In this document: one piece after another, positions 17,160-26,678 of the stretch
Numbering within the stretch: the stretch's first letter is position 1
How the letters are laid out: the number at the start of each line of letters is the position of its first letter
Source of the DNA: Flavihumibacter rivuli
Lineage (GTDB): Bacteria > Bacteroidota > Bacteroidia > Chitinophagales > Chitinophagaceae
Assembly: GCF_018595685.2 (NCBI RefSeq)
Contig: NZ_CP092334.1
Location: 3,686,001-3,750,000 of the forward strand
DNA length: 64,000 nt
Reading direction: 5' to 3'
Notes under the pieces: generated by a model
The model's input: only the letters and a program-made list of their open reading frames with translations
Told to the model about the DNA's origin: nothing
Database searches by the model: none
Translations under genes and position numbers: made by a program

Positions 17160-18647
17160 ATGAACATTGTGAGGAAATATCGTATTCTACTTGTGGTGGC
17201 AGGTTGTTGTTTGTGCAGTGTCCTGAAGGCGCAGAATAATTTCAATCCCCCCAACCTGCAGTCCCTGGTTTCCTCAGCCGCTGCTGAAGGCATTGCTTTT
17301 CCTGATTCCGCTTCTGTTCGCAAACCCTTTTTGGTCAGCCGGATCTTCATTAGTGGGAACCGTAAAACCAAAGAGTATATCATCAAGCGGGAACTACCTT
17401 TCCAGGAAGGGGACTCTGTGGTGCTGAATGAACTGGTGGAGAAGTTCCAGGTAGGTCGCCAGCAATTGATCAATACGCGATTATTCAATGATGTGGTCAT
17501 ATCCCTGAAGAGTTTCCGGGGGTACCTGGTAGATGTACAGGTGGATGTAAAGGAGCGCTGGTATATATTCCCCATTCCCTATTTCAAACCGGTTGACCGC
17601 AACCTACAGGCATGGGCTGATAAAGGGTATAGTTTCGACCGGGTGAATTATGGTGCAAAGTTTACCTACTATAATACTACAGGACGCAATGACCAGTTAA
17701 GGTTATGGCTGATCACAGGTTATTCGAGGCAGATCCAGTTGTCCTATGAGCAGCCCTTTGCTGACAAGTCCTTGAAGCATGGCTTCGGCGTGAGTTTCGT
17801 GTATTCTGCACAGAAAGAGGTAAACCCCCTTACCATTGATAATAAACAGTTTTTCCTGCGGGCAGATTCCCTTCCAAAGGCCGGGAAATTCCTGGAGGAA
17901 AGATGGGGTGGAACCTTGCAGTACAGCTACCGCCCGGGACTGCAGCAGACCCGGCATTATGTCCGCCTCGGCTACTATGTGGATAAGGTGGATAGCGCCG
18001 TCATTGAGGTCAATCCCAACTACCTTAATAATGGTAAAACGAGGGTAGCCTATCCTGAGTTATCCTATACAGTGAACCATGTCAATGTGGATTATGCCCC
18101 TTATCCCCTGAAGGGTGTAATGGGTGACCTTACCCTGTCACAGCGGGGAATTGGTAATGGGGTCAATATGTTTTCTGTAAGTGTAAGGGGTACAAAGGCC
18201 TGGGACCTGGGTTGGAAGAGCTCTGCGGCCCTGCAGTTCGGCGGGGTGCTAAGGTTGCCCTTCGATCAGCCCTTTGTGCATTCAAGGCTCTTCGGGTACG
18301 GCGATTTTTACCTCAGGGGTTTGGAAAAATATGTGGTGGATGGGGTGGCTGGTGCCTTGTTGCGCAATACCATCAGGCGGGAACTGACCAGCTTTTACAT
18401 CCCTTTCCCCATCAAAAGCCAGAGCCATGACAGGATTCCCTTCAGGATATACGCCAAGGCCTATGGCGATATGGGGTATTCCCATAACAAGAATTTCCCC
18501 GATAATTCCCTTGTCAATAAAATGCTGTACACTGCCGGCGCAGGCATTGATGTGGTGACTTTTTACGATATCGTGATGCGCTTTGAATATGGTTTTAACC
18601 AGTTAGGGGAAAGTGGATTCTTCTTCCATTTCAAGAATGATTTTTAA
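17160..18647 (+). CDS. BamA/TamA-family outer membrane protein, single POTRA
   Basis: The protein is 495 residues with a signal peptide (cleavage near LKA-Q at 25). One POTRA domain spans about 57-130 (FLVSRIFISGNRKTKEYIIKRELPF), followed by a beta-barrel ending in Phe, the usual Omp85 terminal residue. It is a paralogue of the full BamA at 21494 but has one POTRA rather than five. Members may help insert a subset of outer membrane proteins or act as Omp85-like transporters. It lies between the CBS protein and nadK. Confidence 0.85.
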   Translation: MNIVRKYRILLVVAGCCLCSVLKAQNNFNPPNLQSLVSSAAAEGIAFPDSASVRKPFLVSRIFISGNRKTKEYIIKRELPFQEGDSVVLNELVEKFQVGRQQLINTRLFNDVVISLKSFRGYLVDVQVDVKERWYIFPIPYFKPVDRNLQAWADKGYSFDRVNYGAKFTYYNTTGRNDQLRLWLITGYSRQIQLSYEQPFADKSLKHGFGVSFVYSAQKEVNPLTIDNKQFFLRADSLPKAGKFLEERWGGTLQYSYRPGLQQTRHYVRLGYYVDKVDSAVIEVNPNYLNNGKTRVAYPELSYTVNHVNVDYAPYPLKGVMGDLTLSQRGIGNGVNMFSVSVRGTKAWDLGWKSSAALQFGGVLRLPFDQPFVHSRLFGYGDFYLRGLEKYVVDGVAGALLRNTIRRELTSFYIPFPIKSQSHDRIPFRIYAKAYGDMGYSHNKNFPDNSLVNKMLYTAGAGIDVVTFYDIVMRFEYGFNQLGESGFFFHFKNDF

Positions 18648-18715
18648 TTAAGGTATTCGGTCCATTGCTAGAATGCCCTACTTGCGGTATCTTCCCCCTT
18701 CCAAAACAAGCAAGC

Positions 18716-19597
18716 ATGAAAGTGGCGATCTATAGCCGGGTTATTGATTATGATGACCAGAACGAGATCCAAATTCTGTTTAGTGAATTGGGCAGGAGGC
18801 AAATTGAACCGGTGATCTATCAGCCTTTTTTTGAGCAGATCATCAACTCTGTCCGGTTCAATGGCAACAACATTTCTACTTTCAGTAGTTCTGATGACCT
18901 CGACGAAACCATTGAGTTCATCATCAGCCTGGGCGGTGATGGCACCTTGCTTGATACGGTTACCCTGGTGAGGGATAAGAATATTCCCATCCTTGGCATC
19001 AACTTCGGTCGACTTGGTTTTTTGGCTAGTATAGGAAAGGAGGAGTTGTATTCTGCAGTAGAGGCATTGGTCAACCGGACCTTTGTCGTTGACCAGCGTT
19101 CTCTGATCCACCTGGATGCCGATCGTCTTTTGTTCGGGGATACTCCATATGCATTGAATGAATTTGCCATCCACAAAACGGATACTTCCCCAATGATCAA
19201 GATACATACCTACCTGAATGGGGAATTCCTTAATACCTATTGGGCCGATGGCCTGATCGTTAGTACCCCAACGGGCTCAACCGGGTATTCACTAAGCTGT
19301 GGCGGGCCTATCGTTTTTCCCGATTCTTCCAGTTTTGTGATCACGCCGGTGGCCCCGCATAACCTCAATGTAAGACCGATCGTAGTGCCCGATGACAATG
19401 TCATTTCCTTTGAGGTGGAGGGTAGGGCCGACCATTTCATCTGCGCATTGGACAGCAGGAGGGAGATCGTTTCCCGGTCCGTTCAACTGGCGGTAAAAAG
19501 GGAAAAATTCGACGTTAGCATCATCAGGCTCAATGAGAATAATTTTTTAAGGACCCTGCGAAACAAATTGTCCTGGGGCCTCGATACCAGAAATTAA
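18716..19597 (+). CDS. nadK: NAD kinase
   Basis: The protein is 293 residues from the ATG at 18716; an upstream in-frame ATG at 18665 would add 17 residues absent from the family. The diagnostic GGDGT is at 73-77 (SLGGDGTLLD), followed by NFGRLGFLA and SPTGSTGYSLSCGG. NadK phosphorylates NAD to NADP with ATP or polyphosphate in the cytoplasm. It is downstream of the BamA-like gene and upstream of the DUF6089-uppS-bamA cluster, an order seen in many Bacteroidota. Confidence 0.97.
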   Translation: MKVAIYSRVIDYDDQNEIQILFSELGRRQIEPVIYQPFFEQIINSVRFNGNNISTFSSSDDLDETIEFIISLGGDGTLLDTVTLVRDKNIPILGINFGRLGFLASIGKEELYSAVEALVNRTFVVDQRSLIHLDADRLLFGDTPYALNEFAIHKTDTSPMIKIHTYLNGEFLNTYWADGLIVSTPTGSTGYSLSCGGPIVFPDSSSFVITPVAPHNLNVRPIVVPDDNVISFEVEGRADHFICALDSRREIVSRSVQLAVKREKFDVSIIRLNENNFLRTLRNKLSWGLDTRN

Positions 19598-19663
19598 GTT
19601 TTTATTTATACCAAAGTCCCCCGCTTACCGTTGTGATTAATCTTTTAAACAGGGGAAACCTTT

Positions 19664-19671
19664 TATATTGC
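19664..19671 (+). promoter_or_regulatory. -7 box variant of the DUF6089 gene, four bases from the ATG
   Basis: TATATTGC is a TANNTTGC variant; GTTT (19672-19675) separates it from the ATG at 19676. This spacing predicts a transcript starting at or next to the start codon. Confidence 0.45.
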
Positions 19672-19675
19672 GTTT

Positions 19676-20530
19676 ATGAAGAAACTTGTCCTGCTATTCC
19701 TTACCGGCTTCACCTTGCAAACCACCGCCAGTGCCCAGATGGAATCAGTCACCCACGAAGGGGAGATCGGTATCGGTCTTGGTGCGGCCCATTATTTTGG
19801 GGACCTCAACACCAGTGCCAAGGTAAACCGCCCCAAACTTGCTGTTAGTGCCTTCTTCCGGAAACAGTTCGGGAATTATGTGGCACTTAGGGTGGGTGCC
19901 AGCTATGCCAAGGTAGGGTATGCCGATAAATACTATAAGGATAATGATTACCAATACCGCCGCAACCTTAGTTTCAATTCCAATATCTGGGAACTGAGCT
20001 TGCAGGGCGATTTCAATTTTTTCAAATTCTCACCGGATGACCCTGCCCATATCTTTACCCCCTATGTAACCCTGGGGGTGGGGATTTTCAGTTATGACCC
20101 CTATGCTTACCTGAATGGGACCAAGTATTTCCTGCGCCCGCTCGGTACGGAGGGTCAGGGTACAGCAGCCTATCCCGACAGGAAAGCCTATAGCAGCATG
20201 GCGCTTTCCATACCTTTTGGGGTTGGGGTAAAATATGCGCTTACCAGCAAAATGAACCTCGGTTTTGAAGTATTGTACCGCTTCACCGGCACCGATTACC
20301 TTGATGATGTGAGTACTACATATGTAGGAATTGATAAATTCCCTCCCTTACCCGATGGTACACCATCCGTTGCCTCCCTGCTCCAGGACCGCAGCTACGA
20401 GTTGGGGGACCCTATTGGGGTGGAAGGCAGGCAGAGAGGGTATTCGGGACAGAAGGACCAGTTCGTGACAGCTATGGTCACCCTGAGCTTCAACCTCAGT
20501 TCCTATCGTTGCCCTACTGCAAAACTTTGA
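19676..20530 (+). CDS. DUF6089 outer membrane beta-barrel protein
   Basis: The protein is 284 residues with a signal peptide (cleavage near ASA-Q at 21). The rest alternates hydrophobic and polar residues, as in an eight-stranded outer membrane barrel, with GEIGIGLGAAHYFGDLN near the start and a strand pattern through the end. DUF6089 proteins occur between NAD kinase and uppS in Bacteroidota. Function unknown; outer membrane location is inferred. It ends at a hairpin terminator before uppS. Confidence 0.82.
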   Translation: MKKLVLLFLTGFTLQTTASAQMESVTHEGEIGIGLGAAHYFGDLNTSAKVNRPKLAVSAFFRKQFGNYVALRVGASYAKVGYADKYYKDNDYQYRRNLSFNSNIWELSLQGDFNFFKFSPDDPAHIFTPYVTLGVGIFSYDPYAYLNGTKYFLRPLGTEGQGTAAYPDRKAYSSMALSIPFGVGVKYALTSKMNLGFEVLYRFTGTDYLDDVSTTYVGIDKFPPLPDGTPSVASLLQDRSYELGDPIGVEGRQRGYSGQKDQFVTAMVTLSFNLSSYRCPTAKL

Positions 20531-20557
20531 CCCGGATCAATTTATAAACTTTTGCAT

Positions 20558-20579
20558 AAAGCCCGCCAAAGCGGGCTTT
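20558..20579 (+). terminator. terminator after the DUF6089 gene
   Basis: AAAGCCCGC (20558-20566) pairs with GCGGGCTTT (20571-20579), loop CAAA. The tail is only moderately T-rich (TTGAATTTTTG). Confidence 0.8.
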
Positions 20580-20594
20580 CCTATTGAATTTTTG

Positions 20595-20602
20595 TACCTT
20601 CG
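20595..20602 (+). promoter_or_regulatory. -7 promoter box of uppS
   Basis: TACCTTCG is a TANNTTCG variant, 19 bases before the ATG at 20622 and directly after the preceding terminator. Confidence 0.55.
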
Positions 20603-20621
20603 CACCCTGAAATTTGCAAAT

Positions 20622-21383
20622 ATGAGTTCGCTCAAAGCGAAATTAAATATGGAAAGACTGCCTCGCCATATCGCCATCATCATGGATGGCAATGGACGTT
20701 GGGCCCAGGAGAAAGGGCAGGACCGTCTCTATGGCCACTTCCATGGTGTGGAAAGTGTGCGCAACATTGTAGAAGGTTGCGCAGAACTGGGCATTGAATA
20801 CCTTACCCTTTATGCTTTCAGCACGGAAAACTGGGATCGCCCTGCCTATGAAGTGAATGGCCTGATGGAGCTGATGATCGATACCATCAGGAAGGAGATC
20901 GACACCCTTAACCGGAACAATATCAAACTGCATGTGATCGGTGACACCAACATGCTTCCGGAAAATGCCCGGAAGGAGTTGAATGAGGCACTGGAACTTT
21001 CCAGCCAGAATACCGGACTTAACCTGATCGTGGCACTCAGCTACAGCAGCCGCTGGGAACTGGTTGAAGCCGTAAAGAAGATTGCCCATGATGTTAAGGA
21101 CGGGAAGGTGGACCCTGCCGCAATTGATCAGGATACCCTGCAATCCTATCTGTGTACCAGCGATTTCCCCGATCCTGAATTGATGATCAGGACCAGCGGG
21201 GAATACAGGATCAGTAATTTCCTGTTATACCAGCTGGCCTATGCTGAATTATATTTTACCAACGTGCGCTGGCCTGATTTCAGGAAGGAAAACCTTTATG
21301 AAGCCATTCTCGATTTCCAGTCAAGGGAAAGAAGGTTTGGTAAGACCAGTGCCCAGATACAATCAGAATTAGCCAATGGTTGA
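20622..21383 (+). CDS. uppS: isoprenyl transferase (undecaprenyl diphosphate synthase)
   Basis: The protein is 253 residues from the ATG at 20622. An in-frame ATG at 20592 lies upstream of the -7 box and is rejected. The family motif MDGNGRWA contains catalytic Asp22, and the C-terminal region has ELMIRTSGEYRISNFLLYQ. It condenses isopentenyl diphosphate onto farnesyl diphosphate to make the C55 lipid carrier for peptidoglycan and surface glycans. It heads the uppS-bamA-ompH-ompH cluster. Confidence 0.97.
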   Translation: MSSLKAKLNMERLPRHIAIIMDGNGRWAQEKGQDRLYGHFHGVESVRNIVEGCAELGIEYLTLYAFSTENWDRPAYEVNGLMELMIDTIRKEIDTLNRNNIKLHVIGDTNMLPENARKELNEALELSSQNTGLNLIVALSYSSRWELVEAVKKIAHDVKDGKVDPAAIDQDTLQSYLCTSDFPDPELMIRTSGEYRISNFLLYQLAYAELYFTNVRWPDFRKENLYEAILDFQSRERRFGKTSAQIQSELANG

Positions 21384-21493
21384 TCATTTGTGGAACCCTT
21401 GACATACAAAGGATTCACAGCAATCAACCTTTTGCTTTTAACAAAGCTTTTCGAACAATCCCCTTAATTTGCTGACTTTATAAAACCAACTGG

Positions 21494-24226
21494 ATGCATA
21501 GTAGATTACTCGTTGTTGCTTTATTGTTTTTGTTTTCCGGGATCGGCCTTCAGGTAAAGGCGCAACAACCAGATACCAGCATCACTACTGCAGTTGACCC
21601 TGAACTGGAAGCCCTCAGGAACGCTAAAACCCCTAAGGAATATACCATTGCAGGCATACAGGTAACCGGTACCAAATACCGCGACCAGGCCTTGCTGCTT
21701 TCCATTTCCGGTCTTTCAGTTGGTGATAAAATTGTCATTCCCGGCGGCGACCAGTTCAGCAAGGCTATCCAAAACCTCTGGAAGCAAAACCTGTTCTCGG
21801 ATGTCCAGATCTACTATACCAAGGTAGAAGGCACCAATATCTTTATCGAGATCAATGTTTCGGAAAGGCCATCCCTTTCCGGTTTTAGTTTTAAAGGGAT
21901 CAAGAAGACCGAAGCAGAAGACCTGGAAGGCAAGACCGGCTTGATCAAGGGAAGGGTGATCACGGAGAATATGAAGCGTACTGCGGTAGAGATGATCATC
22001 AAATACTACGTGGAGAAGGGTTTCAAGGGAGCCACCGTAAAGATCGAAGAGAAAGTTGACCCTGCCTATGTGAATATGCAGCACCTTGACTTTGTCATCA
22101 GCAAGGGTAGCAAGGTAAGGATCAGCGATGTGAACTTCTATGGGAACGAGAATGTGAGTGAACTGAAGTTGAAGAAGCAAATGAAGGGTACAAAGGAAAT
22201 GACCAGGATCACCCTTTATCCCACTTTCGATTCCAGCAGCTATGGTTCAAAGCACCGCCCGAGTTTCAAGGAGTATGCCAGGGACTGGGGATTCCTCTCC
22301 CTGAGCAAGACAAAAGACTACCTCGACCCGTATTTCCGCTTCAAACTCTTCAGCTCAGCCAAGTTCAACCAGAAGAAGTACGATGAGGACAAGGAGAAGG
22401 TGCTGGAATACTATAACTCCATGGGTTACCGTGACGCTAATATCAAGGCAGATACCCAATATTTTTCAAGGACGGGTAACCTGAAAGTGGACCTGAAGGT
22501 GGATGAAGGAAGAAGGTATTACTTCGGAAATATTTCCTGGAAAGGAAACACGAAGTATCCTGATTCTTTATTGAATGTTCTCCTTGGTATCAGGAAGGGG
22601 GATATCTATAACCTTGAAACCCTGAACAAGAAACTGGGTAAGCAGCTTTCACCGGAAGGCGGCGATATCAGCGGTCTTTATATGGATGATGGATACCTCT
22701 TCTTCCAGGTAGAACCCGTTGAAACCGCAGTATATAATGATACCATCGATTTCGAGATCAGGATGCGCGAAGGCCCCCAGGCTACTATCAAGAATGTAAA
22801 TATTTCAGGTAACGACAAGACCAAGGAACATGTGATCCGACGCGAGATTCGTACTGTTCCGGGTGAGAAGTTCTCCCGTGCCGACCTGATTCGTTCACAG
22901 CGTGAGATCGCTAACCTGGGTTATTTCAACCAGGAGAAGATCGGCATTAACCCCGTTCCCAACCCTGAAGACGGTACGGTGGATATCAACTACTCCCTGG
23001 AAGAGAAATCCAATGACCAGCTGGAATTGTCGGCTGGTTGGGGCGGAGGTATCGGTCTGACCGGTACACTTGGTGTTTCCTTCAACAACTTCTCGATCAA
23101 GAATATCTTCAATAAGGAAACATGGGATCCGCTTCCGTCAGGTGATGGCCAGAAGCTGAGTGTGCGCTTCCAGAGTAATGGTCGCCAGTTCCGCTCCTTC
23201 AACGCTTCGTTCACCGAGCCCTGGCTGGGTGGAAAGCGCAGGAACTCATTTACCCTAAGTTTCTACTCTACCAGGTTCACCAACTCCTACAATCCATTTA
23301 CGGGTAGGTATGACCGTAAGGCAGGGGATACCTCCTTCCTGAAGACAACCGGCTTCTCCATTGCCCTCGGTAAGCAGCTGAGGTGGCCGGATGACTTCTT
23401 CACCCTGGTGTATTCATTGAACTTCACCCAGTATAAGCTGAGGAATTATCCTAACCTTTTCCCGGGCCTGGATAATACGACGGCACATAACGTGAGTTTG
23501 AAACTGGCGCTGAGCCGATCCTCTATTGACCAGCCGATCTTCCCGAGGAGTGGTTCCAATTTCACTGCGAGCGTGCAGTTGACGCCACCGTATTCGCTGC
23601 TTGACCCCAGCAGGGTGAAATCGGCCAACCCTTATGAATTGCCGGAATTCCATAAGTGGCGCTTTACAGGTGAATGGTATGTTCCCATTGGTAAGCCGAT
23701 GGGCGCCGACAAGAGTCGCCAGTTCGTGTTAAAGGCCGCCGCCAAGTTTGGTTTCATGGGCAGGTACAACAGCGAACTTGACTTCTCACCATTTGAAAGG
23801 TTCCAGGTAGGTGATGCGGGCTTGACCAATAACTTCGGATTACTGGGTTATGATATCATTGCCCACCGTGGTTACCCGGTATATGAGTCTTCCAACCCGA
23901 ATGTGAATCCTGATATCTCAAGGCCTAGCCAGTTCTTTACGATCTTCAATAAGTACACCTTTGAACTTCGATATCCGTTCTCCACCAACCCGAACAGTAC
24001 CATCTTTGGACTCGCCTTCTTTGAAGCCGCCAATGGCTGGTACAATTATGAAGACTATAATCCTTTCCGCCTCAGGAGAAGTGCCGGTTTGGGTATGCGT
24101 TTCTTCCTGCCCATGTTTGGTTTGCTTGGATTTGACTATGGTATCGGTTTCGACCGTGTTACACCCAATGGCCGCCTTCGTGATGCCGCCAAGTTCACCT
24201 TCATGTTAGGCTTTGAACCAGAATAA
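21494..24226 (+). CDS. bamA: outer membrane protein assembly factor BamA
   Basis: The protein is 910 residues with a signal peptide (cleavage near VKA-Q at 24). Five POTRA repeats occupy roughly residues 50-490, visible as repeated FxGN or ISGN segments (TIAGIQVTGTKY, SGFSFKGIKK, ISDVNFYGNEN, FGNISWKGNTKY, IKNVNISGNDK). The remainder is the Omp85 barrel. It inserts beta-barrel proteins into the outer membrane. It is longer than E. coli BamA, as is usual in Bacteroidota, and ends in Glu rather than Phe. Two Skp-like chaperones follow directly, fitting one assembly pathway. Confidence 0.97.
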   Translation: MHSRLLVVALLFLFSGIGLQVKAQQPDTSITTAVDPELEALRNAKTPKEYTIAGIQVTGTKYRDQALLLSISGLSVGDKIVIPGGDQFSKAIQNLWKQNLFSDVQIYYTKVEGTNIFIEINVSERPSLSGFSFKGIKKTEAEDLEGKTGLIKGRVITENMKRTAVEMIIKYYVEKGFKGATVKIEEKVDPAYVNMQHLDFVISKGSKVRISDVNFYGNENVSELKLKKQMKGTKEMTRITLYPTFDSSSYGSKHRPSFKEYARDWGFLSLSKTKDYLDPYFRFKLFSSAKFNQKKYDEDKEKVLEYYNSMGYRDANIKADTQYFSRTGNLKVDLKVDEGRRYYFGNISWKGNTKYPDSLLNVLLGIRKGDIYNLETLNKKLGKQLSPEGGDISGLYMDDGYLFFQVEPVETAVYNDTIDFEIRMREGPQATIKNVNISGNDKTKEHVIRREIRTVPGEKFSRADLIRSQREIANLGYFNQEKIGINPVPNPEDGTVDINYSLEEKSNDQLELSAGWGGGIGLTGTLGVSFNNFSIKNIFNKETWDPLPSGDGQKLSVRFQSNGRQFRSFNASFTEPWLGGKRRNSFTLSFYSTRFTNSYNPFTGRYDRKAGDTSFLKTTGFSIALGKQLRWPDDFFTLVYSLNFTQYKLRNYPNLFPGLDNTTAHNVSLKLALSRSSIDQPIFPRSGSNFTASVQLTPPYSLLDPSRVKSANPYELPEFHKWRFTGEWYVPIGKPMGADKSRQFVLKAAAKFGFMGRYNSELDFSPFERFQVGDAGLTNNFGLLGYDIIAHRGYPVYESSNPNVNPDISRPSQFFTIFNKYTFELRYPFSTNPNSTIFGLAFFEAANGWYNYEDYNPFRLRRSAGLGMRFFLPMFGLLGFDYGIGFDRVTPNGRLRDAAKFTFMLGFEPE

Positions 24227-24257
24227 TCAATGCATTAAACCTGAAAATATGTATGCC

Positions 24258-24770
24258 ATGAAAAAGCTTTTCTTTACCATCGCCATTCTTTTGGTTGCGA
24301 CCGTTGCGGTTCAGGCCCAGCGTTATGCCATAGTAGATACCAAGTATATCCTGGACAGGCTGCCTGATTATAAGGAAGCGCAGAAGAAGCTCGACCAGTT
24401 CAGTGAGCAGTGGCAGCGTGAGATCGACCAGAAGCAGCAGGCACTCGATAAGTTGTATAAGGACTACGAGGCCGAACAGGTGATGTTGAGTGAAGAATTG
24501 AAGAAGAAGCGGGAGGACGAGATCTTTGTAAGGGAGAAGGAAGTGAGGGAATTACAGCGTAAGCGCTTTGGGTTCGAAGGTGACCTGTTCAAGAAGCGCC
24601 AGGAACTGGTAAAACCCATACAGGACAAGGTTTACACGGCCATCCAGAAAATTGCGGTAGCCAGGATGTACGATTTTATTTTGGATAAAAGTGAAGGAAT
24701 TACCGTTATATTTGCCGACCCCAAGCTGGACAAGAGCGAGGACGTGCTTAGGGAATTGGGTGTTAAATAA
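24258..24770 (+). CDS. OmpH/Skp-family periplasmic chaperone, first copy
   Basis: The protein is 170 residues from the ATG at 24258, which gives a clean signal peptide (MKKLFFTIAILLVATVAVQA-Q); an ATG at 24249 is an alternative. The mature part starts with RYAIVDTKYILDRLPDYKEAQKKLDQ, then a long charged coiled coil (about 55-120), as in Skp, and a C-terminal strand. Skp trimers hold unfolded outer membrane proteins in their tentacles and hand them to BamA, whose gene ends 31 bases upstream. The true start may differ by three codons. Confidence 0.93.
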   Translation: MKKLFFTIAILLVATVAVQAQRYAIVDTKYILDRLPDYKEAQKKLDQFSEQWQREIDQKQQALDKLYKDYEAEQVMLSEELKKKREDEIFVREKEVRELQRKRFGFEGDLFKKRQELVKPIQDKVYTAIQKIAVARMYDFILDKSEGITVIFADPKLDKSEDVLRELGVK

Positions 24771-24841
24771 AGTGAAAATCAACTAGTACTGACAACCAAA
24801 ACAATAACTAAATCAACTAAAAAGAAACAACTTAGAATCGC

Positions 24842-25348
24842 ATGAAAAAAGTTTTCTCCATTCTGGTGGTAGCAATGGGCCTGATGGTTCTCCATACAGA
24901 GGCTAATGCACAGAATAAGATTGGTTACATTAGCCTGAATGAAGTAGTGGCTGCTATGCCTGAAGCTAAAAAGGCTGATTCTGCACTGGTGCAGTTCCGT
25001 GATGCCCTGATCCAGAGCGCACAGGAAAAAGAGAATGCCTTGAACGAAGGCATCCAGAAGTTCAATGCTGATTCCAGCAAAATGACTGCAGCTGTTAAGG
25101 AAGTTAAGCGCAAGGAATTGCAGCAAAAGCTCCAGGAGCTTCAGGGTGAAGAGCAGCGTATCCAGCAGGAACTGCAGAAGAAGCAGGAAGAGCTGAGCGA
25201 GCCCATCCAGAAGAAAGCAATGGATGCTGTTAATTCAGTTGCCAAAGAAAATGGTTACGGTTATGTATTCCCTAAGGAAGCCCTGATCGTTTATCCTCCC
25301 GCTGACGACCTGTTGCCCCTGGTTAAGAAAAAGCTAGGATTGAAATAA
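24842..25348 (+). CDS. OmpH/Skp-family periplasmic chaperone, second copy
   Basis: The protein is 168 residues with a signal peptide (cleavage near ANA-Q at 23). Residues of about 24-50 repeat the NKIGYISLNEVVAAMPEAKKAD pattern of the family, followed by a Gln/Glu/Lys-rich coiled coil (about 80-125). It is a tandem paralogue of the gene before it, a duplication found throughout Bacteroidota. The two copies are divergent enough that they may serve different client sets; that is inference. Confidence 0.93.
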   Translation: MKKVFSILVVAMGLMVLHTEANAQNKIGYISLNEVVAAMPEAKKADSALVQFRDALIQSAQEKENALNEGIQKFNADSSKMTAAVKEVKRKELQQKLQELQGEEQRIQQELQKKQEELSEPIQKKAMDAVNSVAKENGYGYVFPKEALIVYPPADDLLPLVKKKLGLK

Positions 25349-25370
25349 AGATTCTTATAGGCTCTGTATG

Positions 25371-25395
25371 AACGCCGGGATAGCATCCCGGCGTT
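25371..25395 (+). terminator. terminator after the second ompH gene
   Basis: A perfect 10-bp stem AACGCCGGGA (25371-25380) with TCCCGGCGTT (25386-25395), followed by TGTTATTTTT. The tail overlaps the murI -7 box. Confidence 0.85.
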
Positions 25396-25398
25396 TGT

Positions 25399-25406
25399 TA
25401 TTTTTG
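25399..25406 (+). promoter_or_regulatory. -7 promoter box of murI, overlapping a terminator tail
   Basis: TATTTTTG matches TANNTTTG exactly and ends three bases before the murI ATG (25410). It is also the T tract of the preceding terminator. A near-leaderless murI mRNA is predicted. Confidence 0.5.
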
Positions 25407-25409
25407 GCT

Positions 25410-26240
25410 ATGCAAACACCACAACCAATAGGCATTTTTGATTCGGGGTATGGCGGCCTTACCGTGATGAAAGAGATCGTGAAGGCGCTTCCCCAGTACG
25501 ACTATGTTTACCTGGGCGATAATGCCCGGGCACCCTATGGTACACGGAGTTTTGAGACCGTTTATCGTTACACGCTGGAATGCGTGAAATGGTTCTTCGA
25601 TCAGGGATGCCCGTTAGTGATCCTTGCCTGTAATACCGCTTCTGCGAAAGCCTTGCGGACCATCCAGCAAAATGACCTGTCCGGCCTGGCACCTGACCGC
25701 AGGGTGCTGGGCGTGATCCGGCCGACCACCGAAGTGATCGGTAATTATTCAGCATCAGGCAAGGTGGGGATCCTGGCCACTGCAGGGACTGTGGCTTCGG
25801 GATCTTACCCGATTGAGATCGATAAGTTCTTTCCCGGCGTGGAGGTATACCAGGAAGCTTGTCCGATGTGGGTACCCCTGATCGAGAATGATGAACACGG
25901 CAAGCCGGGGGCTGATTATTTTGTTCGCCAGCACCTGGACCGTTTGCTGGCCAATGACAAGGGAATAGATGCCATCCTTTTGGGCTGTACCCATTATCCG
26001 CTGATGCAGGATAAGATAAAGGCCTTCCTTCCAGGGAACATTACGGTACTGTCACAGGGGGAGATCGTAGCGACCAGCCTGGTGGATTACCTTCACCGGC
26101 ATCCCGAAATGGAGGCCAGGATCACGAGGGGTGGCCAGCGGCGCTTCTGTACCACTGATGATGCCGTTGATTTTGAAAGGCATGCTTCCCTGTTCTATGG
26201 ACGGGCCTTGCAGGCAGAACATATTGACCTGGGAAGCTGA
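25410..26240 (+). CDS. murI: glutamate racemase
   Basis: The protein is 276 residues from the ATG at 25410; the in-frame ATG at 25368 lies within the previous terminator. Catalytic features are all present: GIFDSGYGG with Asp11 and Ser12, ACNTASA with Cys74, and LGCTHYPLM with Cys193 and His195. MurI makes D-glutamate for peptidoglycan. The gene closes the uppS-bamA-ompH cluster. Confidence 0.97.
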   Translation: MQTPQPIGIFDSGYGGLTVMKEIVKALPQYDYVYLGDNARAPYGTRSFETVYRYTLECVKWFFDQGCPLVILACNTASAKALRTIQQNDLSGLAPDRRVLGVIRPTTEVIGNYSASGKVGILATAGTVASGSYPIEIDKFFPGVEVYQEACPMWVPLIENDEHGKPGADYFVRQHLDRLLANDKGIDAILLGCTHYPLMQDKIKAFLPGNITVLSQGEIVATSLVDYLHRHPEMEARITRGGQRRFCTTDDAVDFERHASLFYGRALQAEHIDLGS

Positions 26241-26373
26241 TCCAGGCCAGAAAAAAGGAGTAATCCTTAGGTCAGGTAGTCATTGTTGCCGGAACAGCTA
26301 TTGATTTGCAAGTGGTTAGACGCTTGTTTCCAAAAAACCTTGAATCTGCTTTCCGAAATTCCAAAGATTTCTC

Positions 26374-26486
26374 TACCTTTGCCGTCCCTTTCACGGCACA
26401 AGCGGGCATGGTGGCCCCATGTGATTGGAATTCAATCGTCTGGCTCTCCACAGACGAAATCTTTGGGTTAGTAAAAAACTGTAAAA
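26374..26486 (+). promoter_or_regulatory. rpmH promoter and structured leader
   Basis: The -7 box TACCTTTG is at 26374-26381. The roughly 100-base leader before rpmH can fold into successive hairpins: GCCGT with ACGGC (26381-26385 and 26393-26397), GATTG with CAATC (26423-26427 and 26433-26437), and TCGTCTG with CAGACGA (26436-26442 and 26451-26457). The last two overlap by two bases and cannot both form fully, a layout compatible with a switch. Regulation is inferred. Confidence 0.45.
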
Positions 26487-26642
26487 ATGAAAAGAACGTT
26501 TCAACCACACCGTCGTCGTCGTAAAACCGTTCACGGATTCCGCAAGCGCATGCAAACTGCAAATGGCCGTAAAGTATTGGCTAGCCGTCGCGCTAAGGGT
26601 CGTAAGAAGCTGACCGTTTCTGACGAATCTAGACTGAAGTAA
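26487..26642 (+). CDS. rpmH: ribosomal protein bL34
   Basis: The gene encodes 51 residues. The protein begins [12 protein letters not shown] and continues [23 protein letters not shown], the almost invariant bL34 sequence, with a slightly longer Bacteroidota C-terminal tail. bL34 stabilises 23S rRNA in the large subunit. It is followed by its own strong terminator and then rnpA, the usual order. Confidence 0.98.
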   Translation: MKRTFQPHRRRRKTVHGFRKRMQTANGRKVLASRRAKGRKKLTVSDESRLK

Positions 26643-26678
26643 GCGAACCCGCCAAGAGCGAGTTTCACGATAGTAATC

